A DNA stretch of 64,000 bases from Collinsella sp. (GCA_018382125.1 JAGZQO010000001.1:149044-213043), one strand, 5' to 3'. Numbered from the stretch's first letter, positions 8,099 through 15,798 are shown. The notes: generated by a model not told the origin, from the letters alone. Made by a program: numbers and translations.

Positions 8099-8824
8099 CT
8101 AGAGCCAACTGTTCGTCTTCACGTCGCGTATGGCGATATTTCGGTCGTCCGGCTCGGTGATGCCGTAGCCGAACGCCTGGAGCGTCTCGATGGACTCCTG
8201 GATCCTCTGTTGGAACATGGGACCCGGATCGACCCTCGGCCCGAGGTGCCCGCGCCAAAGGCACGGCGTGGCGCGCAGCATGTTATGGATTTTGGAGATG
8301 GGCTCGATGTCGGCGTAGACGTTGAGCGTCGCCATGGCGTCCTTGTGGCCGAGGATCGATTGGAGCGCCTTGATATCGCCGCCTTGGCGGATCCACTGCG
8401 TTGCGAACGTGTGGCGAAGGCCGTGGAACGTGATCAGCTCGTCGTTGGTGCCCATGAGGCCGTTGGTCTCCGAGAACGTCTTGAACGCCCTGCGGATATA
8501 GCTTGTCGTCGCGAAGGTCGCGCCCGGCTCCGACAGGATGTAGCAGTCCCCGATCTCGACCGCCCCGGTAAGGCCGCGCAAGCGCAGCTTTCCGCAGTCG
8601 ATCTCGTGGGTCTCCTTCAGGAAGGGGAGTAGGCCGACCGGGTCGATGGGGATACCCCTGGCGTCATGAGTCTTGGTGTCCTTGATGAACGAACCCATTC
8701 CCTTCGCGTACGCCACCGAGTGTCTGATCGAGATCAGGCCCGTCTCGAAATCCACATCGCACCACCGAAGGCCGCAGACCTCGCCGATTCGCATCCCCGT
8801 GTGCAGGGCGAGTACGACCGCCCT
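8099..8824 (-). pseudogene. Tyrosine recombinase (integrase) catalytic domain, N-terminus missing
   Basis: This frame encodes a phage-type integrase catalytic domain: RAVVLALHTGMRIGE with the box I Arg, HGLRHTFAT with the His-x-x-Arg, and LGHKDAMATLNVY with the box II His and the nucleophile Tyr. The arm-binding and core-binding domains that normally occupy the first ~170 residues are absent. Reading upstream in frame, the catalytic domain begins immediately after the TAG stop of the Xre regulator gene (8825-8827), with no spacer. The first ATG is at 8794, inside box I, and has no convincing ribosome binding site. The simplest reading is a deletion that fused the 3' end of the regulator gene to the integrase body. 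Stop-codon readthrough to a fusion protein is possible but unproven. Confidence 0.8.
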
Positions 8825-9076
8825 CTAATCCTCGGCGGACCAATCGAGTCCGAACTCCTTTCGGGCATCCTCCTCGCTCATGACTTCGAGAAGGTCTCCG
8901 GGTTGGCAACGAAGGGCGAGGCATAGCTGCTCGAGTGTGTTGAAGCGAATGCCGCGAATATGCCCTTTTTTAATACGGGACAGGTTCACGGGCGTGGTTC
9001 CAATCCTTTCGGCAAGTTCGTTCGAGGAAATCTTTCGCTCGGCCATGATCTTGTCGAGGCGAACAATTACGGGCAT
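8825..9076 (-). CDS. Xre/Cro-type helix-turn-helix regulator (YozG-like)
   Basis: An 83-residue DNA-binding protein. It begins MPVIVRLDKIMAERKIS and carries the helix-turn-helix ELAERIGTTPVNLSRIK, followed by FNTLEQLCLALRCQPGDLLE. This is the small single-domain regulator type commonly encoded with a DUF2975 membrane protein, as in the B. subtilis YoaS-YozG pair. It starts 9 bp after the DUF2975 stop, so the two form one operon. It probably controls its own operon; a 7-bp inverted repeat upstream of the DUF2975 gene is a candidate site. Its stop codon directly abuts the integrase fragment in the same frame. Confidence 0.88.
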   Translation of the reverse strand: MPVIVRLDKIMAERKISSNELAERIGTTPVNLSRIKKGHIRGIRFNTLEQLCLALRCQPGDLLEVMSEEDARKEFGLDWSAED

Positions 9077-9085
9077 GGCGTTTCC

Positions 9086-9598
9086 TTACGCAATCTCGTC
9101 GGAGTCGAGGTACAGCTCTCGGGCGTACAAGAAGAGCTGGGAAAGCATGAACAGGACGATGCCGAGAACCAGAGAGGTCCAATCGAATGATGAAGCGATC
9201 TCTTGGGCGCCGACGGCCCCCTCGCCGCCAAACATCGAAACGGAGGTTTTGAGTGAGCCGGCGTAGAGGCTGGTGGCAGCTTGAACAACGAAGAGAATGC
9301 CGAGCACCTTCAAGCATGTCGCAGACCCTTTCTTGAAGGGGTCTCCGCTCTTGATCGTCCACACGAGAACGGCGCTGAGGATGGTCGTAGCGATACCGAT
9401 GACGGCAGGGACCAATGTCGAGATCGCAAGGGCTGGATACGCGGGGGAGTCTGCAATTACAGGGTTGTCGAGCACTTCGATTGCTGGCTTTAAGGAGAAC
9501 GCCACTTGTGCGATGGCGGTGGCGCAAAGGGTCGCAGAGGCTATCGCACATGCGATGCGGAAGGAATGAAGCCGGGGAGTGCGATTGTCGGAACTCAT
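9086..9598 (-). CDS. DUF2975 family membrane protein
   Basis: A 170-residue integral membrane protein with four predicted hydrophobic segments, roughly residues 13-35, 55-80, 95-118 and 140-163. Between segments 2 and 3 lies WTIKSGDPFKKGSATCLK, a loop pattern (GxPF) typical of DUF2975. These proteins are usually encoded just before a small Xre regulator, as here. Their function is unknown; membrane-based control of the regulator is a reasonable inference. The ATG at 9598 has GGAGG upstream on its strand. The gene is divergent from the ABC permease. Confidence 0.85.
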   Translation of the reverse strand: MSSDNRTPRLHSFRIACAIASATLCATAIAQVAFSLKPAIEVLDNPVIADSPAYPALAISTLVPAVIGIATTILSAVLVWTIKSGDPFKKGSATCLKVLGILFVVQAATSLYAGSLKTSVSMFGGEGAVGAQEIASSFDWTSLVLGIVLFMLSQLFLYARELYLDSDEIA

Positions 9599-9635
9599 AA
9601 TAACCTCCGAAGAATTTAAAAAACTCAGGTTACTT

Positions 9636-9654
9636 TTTAACAGTTTATGTTAAA
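9636..9654. promoter_or_regulatory. Inverted-repeat operator candidate in the divergent island promoter
   Basis: TTTAACA-GTTTA-TGTTAAA is a perfect 7-bp inverted repeat with a 5-bp spacer. It sits in an AT-rich patch about 40 bp upstream of the DUF2975-Xre operon and 80 bp before the ABC permease. It is a natural candidate site for the Xre protein. A GGGCCGA/TCGGCCC hairpin follows at about 9679-9702. Confidence 0.45.
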
Positions 9655-9733
9655 TTGACTTTGCCGGCAAGTAATAAGGGCCGAGCATTTTGTTCGGCCC
9701 CTCTGTTCCGACTGGATGAGGTTAAGGTTGGCG

Positions 9734-11956
9734 ATGAATATGCTCAAAATCTCGAAGGCGATCTTTAGGTCGCTTCTCTCCTCCAGGTCGCTCTGTGTTG
9801 TCGTTGTTGCGTTGATGGTTCTTTGTGCTCTGCCCGTCTTCAGGAGCGCGGCTGGCATCGACGGACGGGTCGAATACCTCGAGTCGGGAATAACCCGTGT
9901 TGAGCAGGAATTGTCAGCATCCTATGCGGATGCGCTTGTGAATGCGGGGGAGGACGGTGTCTATACCTCTTCATCAAGCATGCCCGCGCTTCTGTACCCT
10001 CTTGCCGCGGGACGTCTTATCTTGGCACCGCTCTCTCCCCTACTTCCGTTTCTGCAGATATCGGATGGAGAGTACACCTATTATGACGGATCGAAGGAGT
10101 ACTTGCTATGGGTCGCAACGGCCGTTGCCGTCTCGTTCCTTGCCGCGCGTCTTAACAAACGTGAAAAGCTCATCATCCAGGCACCGATGGGCGAGCTGGG
10201 TAGACTTGTTGCATCGAGCGTATGGGCGAGTGTTTTTGCAATGCTTGCCGTCCTCGCCATCAATCTTCCAGGGATAATCGCCGCGCTTGTGAAGAATGGC
10301 CCGGGCTCGCCGTTCTATCCGATAGGCTACATTCAATATGCGACTCCGGTTATCAAACCGGCTTGGCTGGTGTTCGCGCAGACGGCCATCTTGCAATTCT
10401 TGGTGGCAGCGTTCATCTCGCTTGTCGTTCACCTTGCCGTGAAGATTGCCAATAACCCTACGCTTGGAATCGTGTTCGTATGTGCCCTGATGGGGGTGAC
10501 GATGGTTCCCGGGTATTACGGAAGATCCATCGCTTTACGTGAGTTCGCCCTGTTAAATCCCCTTACGTATGCGAACACTGAGTTGACCGTCGGCGCCTAT
10601 AGCCCGTACCCGACAACGCAGATAGTGAATCTGCCTGGACTTTGCTTCGAGCGTGGCGCGATTACCCTCGTATGCGCAATCGGGATCGAGGTGCTGGCAA
10701 TTAGCCTGCTTTGCGTTGCTGGAAAGAGCGGCTGCGCGCGCCCGATGTCCCCGATTTGTCTTGAGAGAGGTTCCTTCACCGCATCGAGAACGACAGCCCG
10801 TTCGAGCGCTTGTGCCTCCGCCGTTGCATACGTAAGAACGATGGGGAAGCTGCTCCTGCATTCTCCTGCCCTCGCCGTATGCGCGATTGCAATGTCGACG
10901 GCGATGCTGGCCCCGGCTCTGGTCGAGGTGTTTCCTGACGCTGGTGACGTTTCCGCTGTTCGGTATAGGGATGGGGAGCTCCGTTCAATAGATCGGTATC
11001 TAGAGCAGGACGCTGCGAATATGGACGTCGAGGGCAAAGCGGCCCTGGAAGGCATGCGAGATGCTCTTTCGGGTTTCGTGTACGCGCCCACGCCTGCGGA
11101 GGGGTTTCGAAGCCTTGCGACGTACGAGCGCGCTCGAGGCGAGCTGGGCGCGGCAGATGCGACCCTCCTGCAATCGATCGGAATCGAGCCGGAGACTCCT
11201 TCTCGTGCGGAGGCGCGCGCCCTTCTGCTCGAGTCGATCGCGAGCTTGCCGGACCCCAAGGTTTACGAGTTAAGTACGAAGATGCCCCCATTAATCCTCC
11301 TTTCCTATCTCCAGGCAGCGCTTCCTTCCTTTTTTTGGCTGTTGCCCGTGGTTGTCACATCGCTTGCGTGCACCTACCTGCGGTGCCGTTCCCTTCTGGT
11401 TTTCCAAGTCCCCGCAACAGCGCATGTGCGTTTTCTGACGGCTGTTGCGCTGTCTCTCCTGCTTGGCTTGGCGCTGCTTTTGGTGTCGATGGTTCCCGCT
11501 GCGGTTGTGTCCTTGATTAAGAACGGTGCGGGTGGATCGGAGTATCCCGTCGCTCTCATTCGGGCGGGAGCTTCGACAACGTCCATGGTGGGGGAGGCGG
11601 TGTTGTGCAGTATTCCGTTGCTGGTCATGGCATACGGCGTGATTTCCGTCGTCGCTGCGTTGACAGCAGCGATTAGCCGCAACCCCGTTGTCACCGGAGT
11701 GGTTTGCGCGGTTCTCCTGGTGTTGGGTTCGTTGAGCGCTCATGTTGAAAGCGCGGGCATGGGCGTCGCGCTGCTGGCTTCATTCGCCTCGTTTGATCCC
11801 GCTTCCCAGGTGGGGACGATTGGGTTCCTTGGGCGAGGGACGAACGCGATGCCTTTTGGAGAGGTCGTCGGCGCATCGGGCGCTCTGCTGGTGGTTTTGG
11901 GCGCCGTATCTCCGTTGATGGTGCGCCTGAGTGTTCCAAAGATCGAAAGGGGATGA
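9734..11956 (+). CDS. ABC transporter permease with two repeated membrane modules
   Basis: About 740 residues. The protein contains two related halves (roughly 1-340 and 350-740). Each has an N-terminal membrane helix, an external segment rich in acidic residues and alanine, then about five more helices, as in ABC-2-type permeases. Both halves share the motif NG-x-G-x3-YP (KNGPGSPFYPIGYI and KNGAGGSEYPVALI), which also occurs once in the 12856-14670 protein. It therefore probably forms the complete membrane part of an exporter with the ATPase encoded next. The ATG at 9734 is preferred over 9716 because GAGGTTAAGG lies just before it. The cargo is unknown. Two-module permeases of similar size occur with secreted bacteriocins of the lactococcin 972 type, but homology to those was not tested. 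Confidence 0.75.
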   Translation: MNMLKISKAIFRSLLSSRSLCVVVVALMVLCALPVFRSAAGIDGRVEYLESGITRVEQELSASYADALVNAGEDGVYTSSSSMPALLYPLAAGRLILAPLSPLLPFLQISDGEYTYYDGSKEYLLWVATAVAVSFLAARLNKREKLIIQAPMGELGRLVASSVWASVFAMLAVLAINLPGIIAALVKNGPGSPFYPIGYIQYATPVIKPAWLVFAQTAILQFLVAAFISLVVHLAVKIANNPTLGIVFVCALMGVTMVPGYYGRSIALREFALLNPLTYANTELTVGAYSPYPTTQIVNLPGLCFERGAITLVCAIGIEVLAISLLCVAGKSGCARPMSPICLERGSFTASRTTARSSACASAVAYVRTMGKLLLHSPALAVCAIAMSTAMLAPALVEVFPDAGDVSAVRYRDGELRSIDRYLEQDAANMDVEGKAALEGMRDALSGFVYAPTPAEGFRSLATYERARGELGAADATLLQSIGIEPETPSRAEARALLLESIASLPDPKVYELSTKMPPLILLSYLQAALPSFFWLLPVVVTSLACTYLRCRSLLVFQVPATAHVRFLTAVALSLLLGLALLLVSMVPAAVVSLIKNGAGGSEYPVALIRAGASTTSMVGEAVLCSIPLLVMAYGVISVVAALTAAISRNPVVTGVVCAVLLVLGSLSAHVESAGMGVALLASFASFDPASQVGTIGFLGRGTNAMPFGEVVGASGALLVVLGAVSPLMVRLSVPKIERG

Positions 11957-11961
11957 TCTCG

Positions 11962-12702
11962 ATGATTGGCCTTCAAACGCTGACGATCTCTTATGGAAAG
12001 AAGGTGCTCGTAGATTCGGTGGACGCTGAGTTTGCCCCGGGTACGGTCTACGGTCTCGTCGCTCCGAACGGGCATGGAAAGACGACGTTGCTACGTGCGA
12101 TGGCAGGTTTGCCTGGTCCTCGCGTGGACGGGAGCATCGTTCTGGATGAGGTGCAGGGTACGGGTGCGAGAGAGGTCCGTTCTATGATCTTCTATGCACC
12201 TGGTGAGGGGACGCTGCTGTATCCCGGATTGCGTGCGGAAGATCACCTCAAGATGGTTTGCGATATGTGGCCGCATGCTCGCGATATCGAAGAGATAGTG
12301 GAACAAACGCAGATAGGCGAGTTCGCGAAGATGAGGATCCGCACTCTGAGCCAGGGTATGAAGCAGCAGCTTACCTTGGCGATTGCGTATGCGACGGGTG
12401 CGCGGTACCTCCTGTTGGATGAACCCATGAACGCGCTCGATCCCAGCAGGGTGGACTTGCATTCCGGGATTCTCAGGAAGCTGGCCGATTCTGGTACGTG
12501 CATCATCATGTCATCCCACATCTTGGATTCGGTCGATAGACTGTGCGATGAGATTCTGTTTTTGAAGGATGGGAGGCTCATTAGAAGCATTCCGCAAGAT
12601 GATGCTGCGCCGAAGTCTCCTGGATCCCATTTCGCAAAGCCTGCCGGACGCGCCGAGGGTGCGCTAAGCACGTATCGGCGACTCTACGAAAAGGGCGGGT
12701 AG
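11962..12702 (+). CDS. ABC transporter ATP-binding protein
   Basis: A 246-residue ATPase. Walker A is APNGHGKTTLL, the signature is LSQGMKQQL, and Walker B is YLLLDEPMNALDP with the catalytic Glu. A switch His lies in MSSHILDSVD. The order and the GMKQQ signature match exporters and drug or bacteriocin-type transporters (DrrA-like). Two ATGs are possible. The one at 11953 overlaps the permease stop, but the AAAGGGG site directly abuts it, so 11962 with a 9-base gap is more likely. Translational coupling to the permease is expected. The last ~30 residues after the ATPase core are variable and low in similarity to other ATPases. Confidence 0.88.
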   Translation: MIGLQTLTISYGKKVLVDSVDAEFAPGTVYGLVAPNGHGKTTLLRAMAGLPGPRVDGSIVLDEVQGTGAREVRSMIFYAPGEGTLLYPGLRAEDHLKMVCDMWPHARDIEEIVEQTQIGEFAKMRIRTLSQGMKQQLTLAIAYATGARYLLLDEPMNALDPSRVDLHSGILRKLADSGTCIIMSSHILDSVDRLCDEILFLKDGRLIRSIPQDDAAPKSPGSHFAKPAGRAEGALSTYRRLYEKGG

Positions 12703-12855
12703 AAATGCAAGTTAAAAATCTATGTGGTCAATATGATGCCGTTGAACCCGCGTATCGATACCGCCCAGCCATTCGCCTCGCCCCCATCGCACGCATCTTC
12801 ATTCGGTCTGTCATTATAAATCTATCGATGACTTGAGAAATGTAGGTGCTTCTAA

Positions 12856-14670
12856 ATGTACTGTCGACTTCTTCTCAAACTAATCCTAAGAGACAGGGCC
12901 GTATGGATCTCTACGCTCGTTCTTGCCGCAGCCTTCTCCATCCCCATTGCGTTCAATTCACCCATTTACGGACCCTTCTTTATGAAGCAGGGCATGCAGG
13001 GCTTTGTCGACGCATTCAATACGCGCGCACCCCAAGCCAACGGCATAGACCTATCGCCAGAGCAGCAAGTCGACGCGGAGCTTGCAAGATACGCGAACGC
13101 CGCTCTTGCCGCCCAAACCGACGCCGCCTTTCTCGATTCTGCCGAGAGCTACTACGCGCTCATGGACGAAGGCTTCCAATCCGGATCCATCGTGGGAGAC
13201 CGAGAGACCAATGCCGCGGAGCTCGCATATTGCCGTGCTCTGAGCAGTTCCGGCATCACGCACATTCCAGCCTCCGCAAGCGATCTGCCGTTCCTCTCCT
13301 TCCTGCCCTACGCCATTGCCCAGGCGCCGTCCTTCCTTCCCTTCATCCCCTTCCTTCTCTCGTCGATACTCGTGCTCGGCGCCACAAGGCCCGGGACCCT
13401 GGCGGCAAAGGCGCCCGTGCCCAAATTCCGGCGCCTTATCCAGACCGTGTTTTCGATAATCGGCGCGGGGACCGCGATGCTCCTCGCCGGCCTTGCACCC
13501 GGGGGCATTTACGCTTTGGCCCTAAACGGCTTCGGGCAGATCGGGTACCCGATCGCCTTCTTCCATGACGGCGCGCTCACTACCACGACCGCGGGAAACG
13601 TCTTCACGACCATACTTCTCGCGCTGCTCGCGGGTGGAACCTTGATATCCGTTTGTTCCGTCGTCCTATCGACCGCAACGAGGCGCGTCTTCGCGGGCCC
13701 CCTTACCTCCGCGCTGCTTGTCGCGGCCCCGGCATTCCCGTTATTGTCCGATTCGGCGCTGGAGCATAACGCCGTGCTCGGGCTCCTGCCGCTGGCCGTG
13801 TTCTCGCCTATCGAGGCAACGGGTTACGTAGGATGCTTCCCGACAGAATTCATTGGCTCCGGTTCAAGCGGTGCATCGATGCTTGCCGTGGCCCTGGCAT
13901 ACGTCGCGGTCTTTTTTGCGGTCGGCGCCGTTGCGGCACGTTCCCCCAAACAGCCTGGACCCGCGAAAAAGCACCATGGGCTCGAGCTTCTAGACGCGAG
14001 CGTGGGATACGGGAGCACGACGATACTTTCAATCGGATCGTTTTTCTTGAGCCCGGGAACGGCGGCGGGCCTCATTGCTCCCAACGGCTCGGGGAAAACC
14101 ACCTTTCTTGAAGCGCTGTCGGGCCAATTTCCCACCCGTATCCACTCGGGAAGCCTGGTGGCAGACGGAATCAGCCAACGTCAATCAGCCGAATTTGCAG
14201 AACTCGTCTACCTGAGCTCTTCGGGCGGCGCGGATCTCTATCCCACGCTATCGGCCCGCGAGCACCTTGCTTTCGTTGGGGAGGCGTGGAAATCGGCCGC
14301 CGACATCGACTCGCTCTGCGACTCCCTCGGAATCTCCTCATATCTCGACAAGCCGACCCGTAAACTCTCGACAGGAATGAAGCAGCAGGTAAAGCTTGCC
14401 ATGGCGATATCGACCGGTTGCCCGTACCTTATCCTCGATGAACCGCTGAACGGCCTCGATCCGGGAAAACGGAAAACCTCCTGCGACGCGATGCGCAGCG
14501 AGGTGGCGCGGGGACGCAGCGTGCTCATTTCAAGCCATCTGCTCGACGACCTGGCAGACCTCACCAACTCGTTCTACTTCATCGAAGCCGGCACGCTCGT
14601 GGAAAAGATCAAGTCGTCCTCGCAGACGCTCAAGCAGGAATACCTCGATACATACGAGGGAGGTGAATGA
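12856..14670 (+). CDS. ABC permease-ATPase fusion protein
   Basis: A 604-residue half-transporter. Residues 1-370 are a membrane module: a first helix near 15-35, an external segment, then several helices between 140 and 370. It carries NGFGQIGYPIAFF, the same motif found twice in the 9734-11956 permease. Residues ~378-600 are an ATPase: Walker A APNGSGKTTFL, signature LSTGMKQQV, Walker B YLILDEPLNGLDP, and SSHLLDD as switch region. Permease-first fusions are normal for peptide exporters, but this ATPase resembles the separate ATPase of the island. A 153-bp gap with a possible TATAAA separates it from the previous gene. It ends 1 bp before the start of the small secreted protein gene, so those two are coupled and the peptide is the obvious candidate cargo or partner. 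Confidence 0.82.
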   Translation: MYCRLLLKLILRDRAVWISTLVLAAAFSIPIAFNSPIYGPFFMKQGMQGFVDAFNTRAPQANGIDLSPEQQVDAELARYANAALAAQTDAAFLDSAESYYALMDEGFQSGSIVGDRETNAAELAYCRALSSSGITHIPASASDLPFLSFLPYAIAQAPSFLPFIPFLLSSILVLGATRPGTLAAKAPVPKFRRLIQTVFSIIGAGTAMLLAGLAPGGIYALALNGFGQIGYPIAFFHDGALTTTTAGNVFTTILLALLAGGTLISVCSVVLSTATRRVFAGPLTSALLVAAPAFPLLSDSALEHNAVLGLLPLAVFSPIEATGYVGCFPTEFIGSGSSGASMLAVALAYVAVFFAVGAVAARSPKQPGPAKKHHGLELLDASVGYGSTTILSIGSFFLSPGTAAGLIAPNGSGKTTFLEALSGQFPTRIHSGSLVADGISQRQSAEFAELVYLSSSGGADLYPTLSAREHLAFVGEAWKSAADIDSLCDSLGISSYLDKPTRKLSTGMKQQVKLAMAISTGCPYLILDEPLNGLDPGKRKTSCDAMRSEVARGRSVLISSHLLDDLADLTNSFYFIEAGTLVEKIKSSSQTLKQEYLDTYEGGE

Positions 14671-14671
14671 C

Positions 14672-15016
14672 ATGAAACTATTTGAACAGCTGAAGTCCAA
14701 TGCGTCGCGCATGGCTGTCTACGCCATCCTCGTGGCAACGGCTTTATGCGGAATCGCGGCACCCGTCTATGCGCTCAACGGAGAGAAAGGCGATGTCGAA
14801 CCCGCGTACATGGCTTCGACGGTTAAGGACCGGTACAAAGCCTTCTCTGGAGACGCGTTTTACGTAGCAGAGTACGACACGACCTACCGTGAGCTTCGCT
14901 ACAACAAGAGATACGAATATCTAGGCGCAAAAGTAATCAGCTATACATCGGGTTGGTACGGCCCCAACTATGGACACATAACCCAGTTCAAGTGTAACTA
15001 CCGTGTGTACAACTAA
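14672..15016 (+). CDS. Small secreted tyrosine-rich protein, unknown family
   Basis: The 114-residue product has a clear Sec-type signal peptide (charged start MKLFEQLKSNASR, hydrophobic AVYAILVATALCGIAA, cleavage after PVYA). The predicted mature part is 80 residues with 13 tyrosines, one cysteine near the C-terminus (KCNYRVYN) and several basic residues. I do not recognise the family. The ATG at 14672 follows GGGAGG at an 8-base gap; a GTG at 14663 is less well placed. It is the last gene of the permease-ATPase fusion operon and is followed by a strong terminator. Size, secretion signal and dedicated ABC genes recall lactococcin 972-like bacteriocins or secreted signalling proteins. This is an inference from layout only. 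Confidence 0.7.
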   Translation: MKLFEQLKSNASRMAVYAILVATALCGIAAPVYALNGEKGDVEPAYMASTVKDRYKAFSGDAFYVAEYDTTYRELRYNKRYEYLGAKVISYTSGWYGPNYGHITQFKCNYRVYN

Positions 15017-15030
15017 AGCAACCCGGCCGG

Positions 15031-15067
15031 GACGAGGGGTGACGCAAAAGCGTCGCCCCTCGTTTTT
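15031..15067 (+). terminator. Terminator of the island ABC/peptide operon
   Basis: CGAGGGG and GACGC pair with GCGTC and CCCCTCG around an AAAA loop, followed by TTTTT. Confidence 0.9.
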
Positions 15068-15076
15068 AACCATGTC

Positions 15077-15095
15077 AACTGAACCTGGTTCAGTT
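15077..15095. promoter_or_regulatory. Perfect 19-bp palindrome touching the right island repeat
   Basis: AACTGAACC-T-GGTTCAGTT is a perfect 9-bp inverted repeat with a one-base centre. It ends one base before the right 64-bp repeat. It could be a recombinase or excisionase site, or an operator. No equivalent lies beside the left repeat. Confidence 0.5.
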
Positions 15096-15096
15096 T

Positions 15097-15160
15097 GGTT
15101 GATTTCCGATCTCAGCCGAACACATTGAGCGGAAAGGCCGTTCCCGCAGTCAGTCGAACG
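15097..15160 (+). repeat. Right island repeat (putative attR)
   Basis: This direct repeat of 7884-7947 has two substitutions. It lies between the terminator of the island's last operon and the promoter of rpmE, so the element appears inserted upstream of rpmE. Confidence 0.7.
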
Positions 15161-15271
15161 TCCCCGGGGCCCTTCTCAGGCCCCGGGGACGGCATTTTCC
15201 CAGTTGAAGGAACGGTGGAGATGTGTTTCGATGGGTCAGATTCGTGTCGTTCCGAAAAGACCGTGAACCTT

Positions 15272-15300
15272 TTGTGGGACGCGCGGTGCCGTGGTACCAT
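15272..15300 (+). promoter_or_regulatory. Probable rpmE promoter
   Basis: TTGTGG (15272-15277) and TACCAT (15295-15300) with a 17-bp spacer. The predicted start is about 78 nt before the rpmE ATG. Confidence 0.5.
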
Positions 15301-15313
15301 AGCCGAGTTTGTT

Positions 15314-15362
15314 GTCTTGGTCGGAAACCAAGACGCCTTATGCGCTGATCGGTAACCAGCGC
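15314..15362 (+). promoter_or_regulatory. Double-hairpin leader of the L31 gene
   Basis: GTCTTGGT-CGGAA-ACCAAGAC is followed by GCGCTG...CAGCGC. The two loops are similar (GGTCGGAAACC and GATCGGTAACC). They sit just before the ribosome binding site AAGGAG of rpmE. Structured L31 leaders that mediate autoregulation are described in several bacterial groups including Actinobacteria. I infer the same role here; the match to a known covariance model was not tested. Confidence 0.6.
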
Positions 15363-15384
15363 CTGACTAATAAGGAGTCCTACC

Positions 15385-15798
15385 ATGAAGCAGGGTATCC
15401 ATCCCCAGTATGTCGAGTGCACGGTGACGTGCTCCTGCGGCAACACCTTCAAGACGCACGCTACCGTGTCCGAGATGAAGGTCGAGCTTTGCAACGAGTG
15501 CCACCCGTTCTACACCGGCCAGCAGAAGTTCGTCGACACCGGTGGACGCGTCCAGCGCTTCGCCGACAAGTTCGGTGGCGCCGCTGCCGCCCAGCTCAAG
15601 AAGGCTGAGGAGGCCAAGGCTGCCAAGGCCGCCAAGGCTGCTGAGGCCGAGGCCGCTCGCAAGGCCGCCGCTGAGGCTAAGGCTGCCGAGAAGGCTAAGC
15701 GTGCCGCTAAGTTCGCCGAGGAGGCTGCTAAGCAGGCCGCCGAGGCTCCCGTCGAGGAGGCCGCTGCCGAGGCCGAGACCACCGAGGCTGCTGAGTAA
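15385..15798 (+). CDS. rpmE: Ribosomal protein L31 with long Ala/Lys/Glu-rich tail
   Basis: Residues 1-~70 are a standard bL31: MKQGIHPQY, then the zinc-binding pairs CSCG and CNECH and the conserved HPFYTGQQKFVDTGGRVQRF. This is the zinc-binding (C+) form. Residues ~70-137 form an extension made almost only of Ala, Lys and Glu, ending in an acidic stretch, and likely helical. Ordinary L31 has about 70-90 residues, so the tail nearly doubles the protein. It is in frame with good local codon use and no stop, so it is unlikely to be an artefact. The gene has its own promoter, leader and terminator and stands immediately outside the right end of the island. Confidence 0.93.
   Translation: MKQGIHPQYVECTVTCSCGNTFKTHATVSEMKVELCNECHPFYTGQQKFVDTGGRVQRFADKFGGAAAAQLKKAEEAKAAKAAKAAEAEAARKAAAEAKAAEKAKRAAKFAEEAAKQAAEAPVEEAAAEAETTEAAE

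Larger units (their letters stand above)
7884..15160. mobile_element. Putative integrated island bounded by 64-bp direct repeats
   Basis: The sequences 7884-7947 and 15097-15160 are direct repeats, identical at 62 of 64 positions. Between them lie a tyrosine recombinase fragment next to the left repeat, an Xre/DUF2975 pair, ABC exporter-like genes and a secreted small protein. Codon choice inside (more AGG/AGA and AT-rich intergenic patches) differs from the GC-rich flanking genes. Together these suggest an integrated element or its remnant of about 7.3 kb. The recombinase is truncated, so the element is probably no longer self-mobile. No tRNA gene marks the target. Confidence 0.7.
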
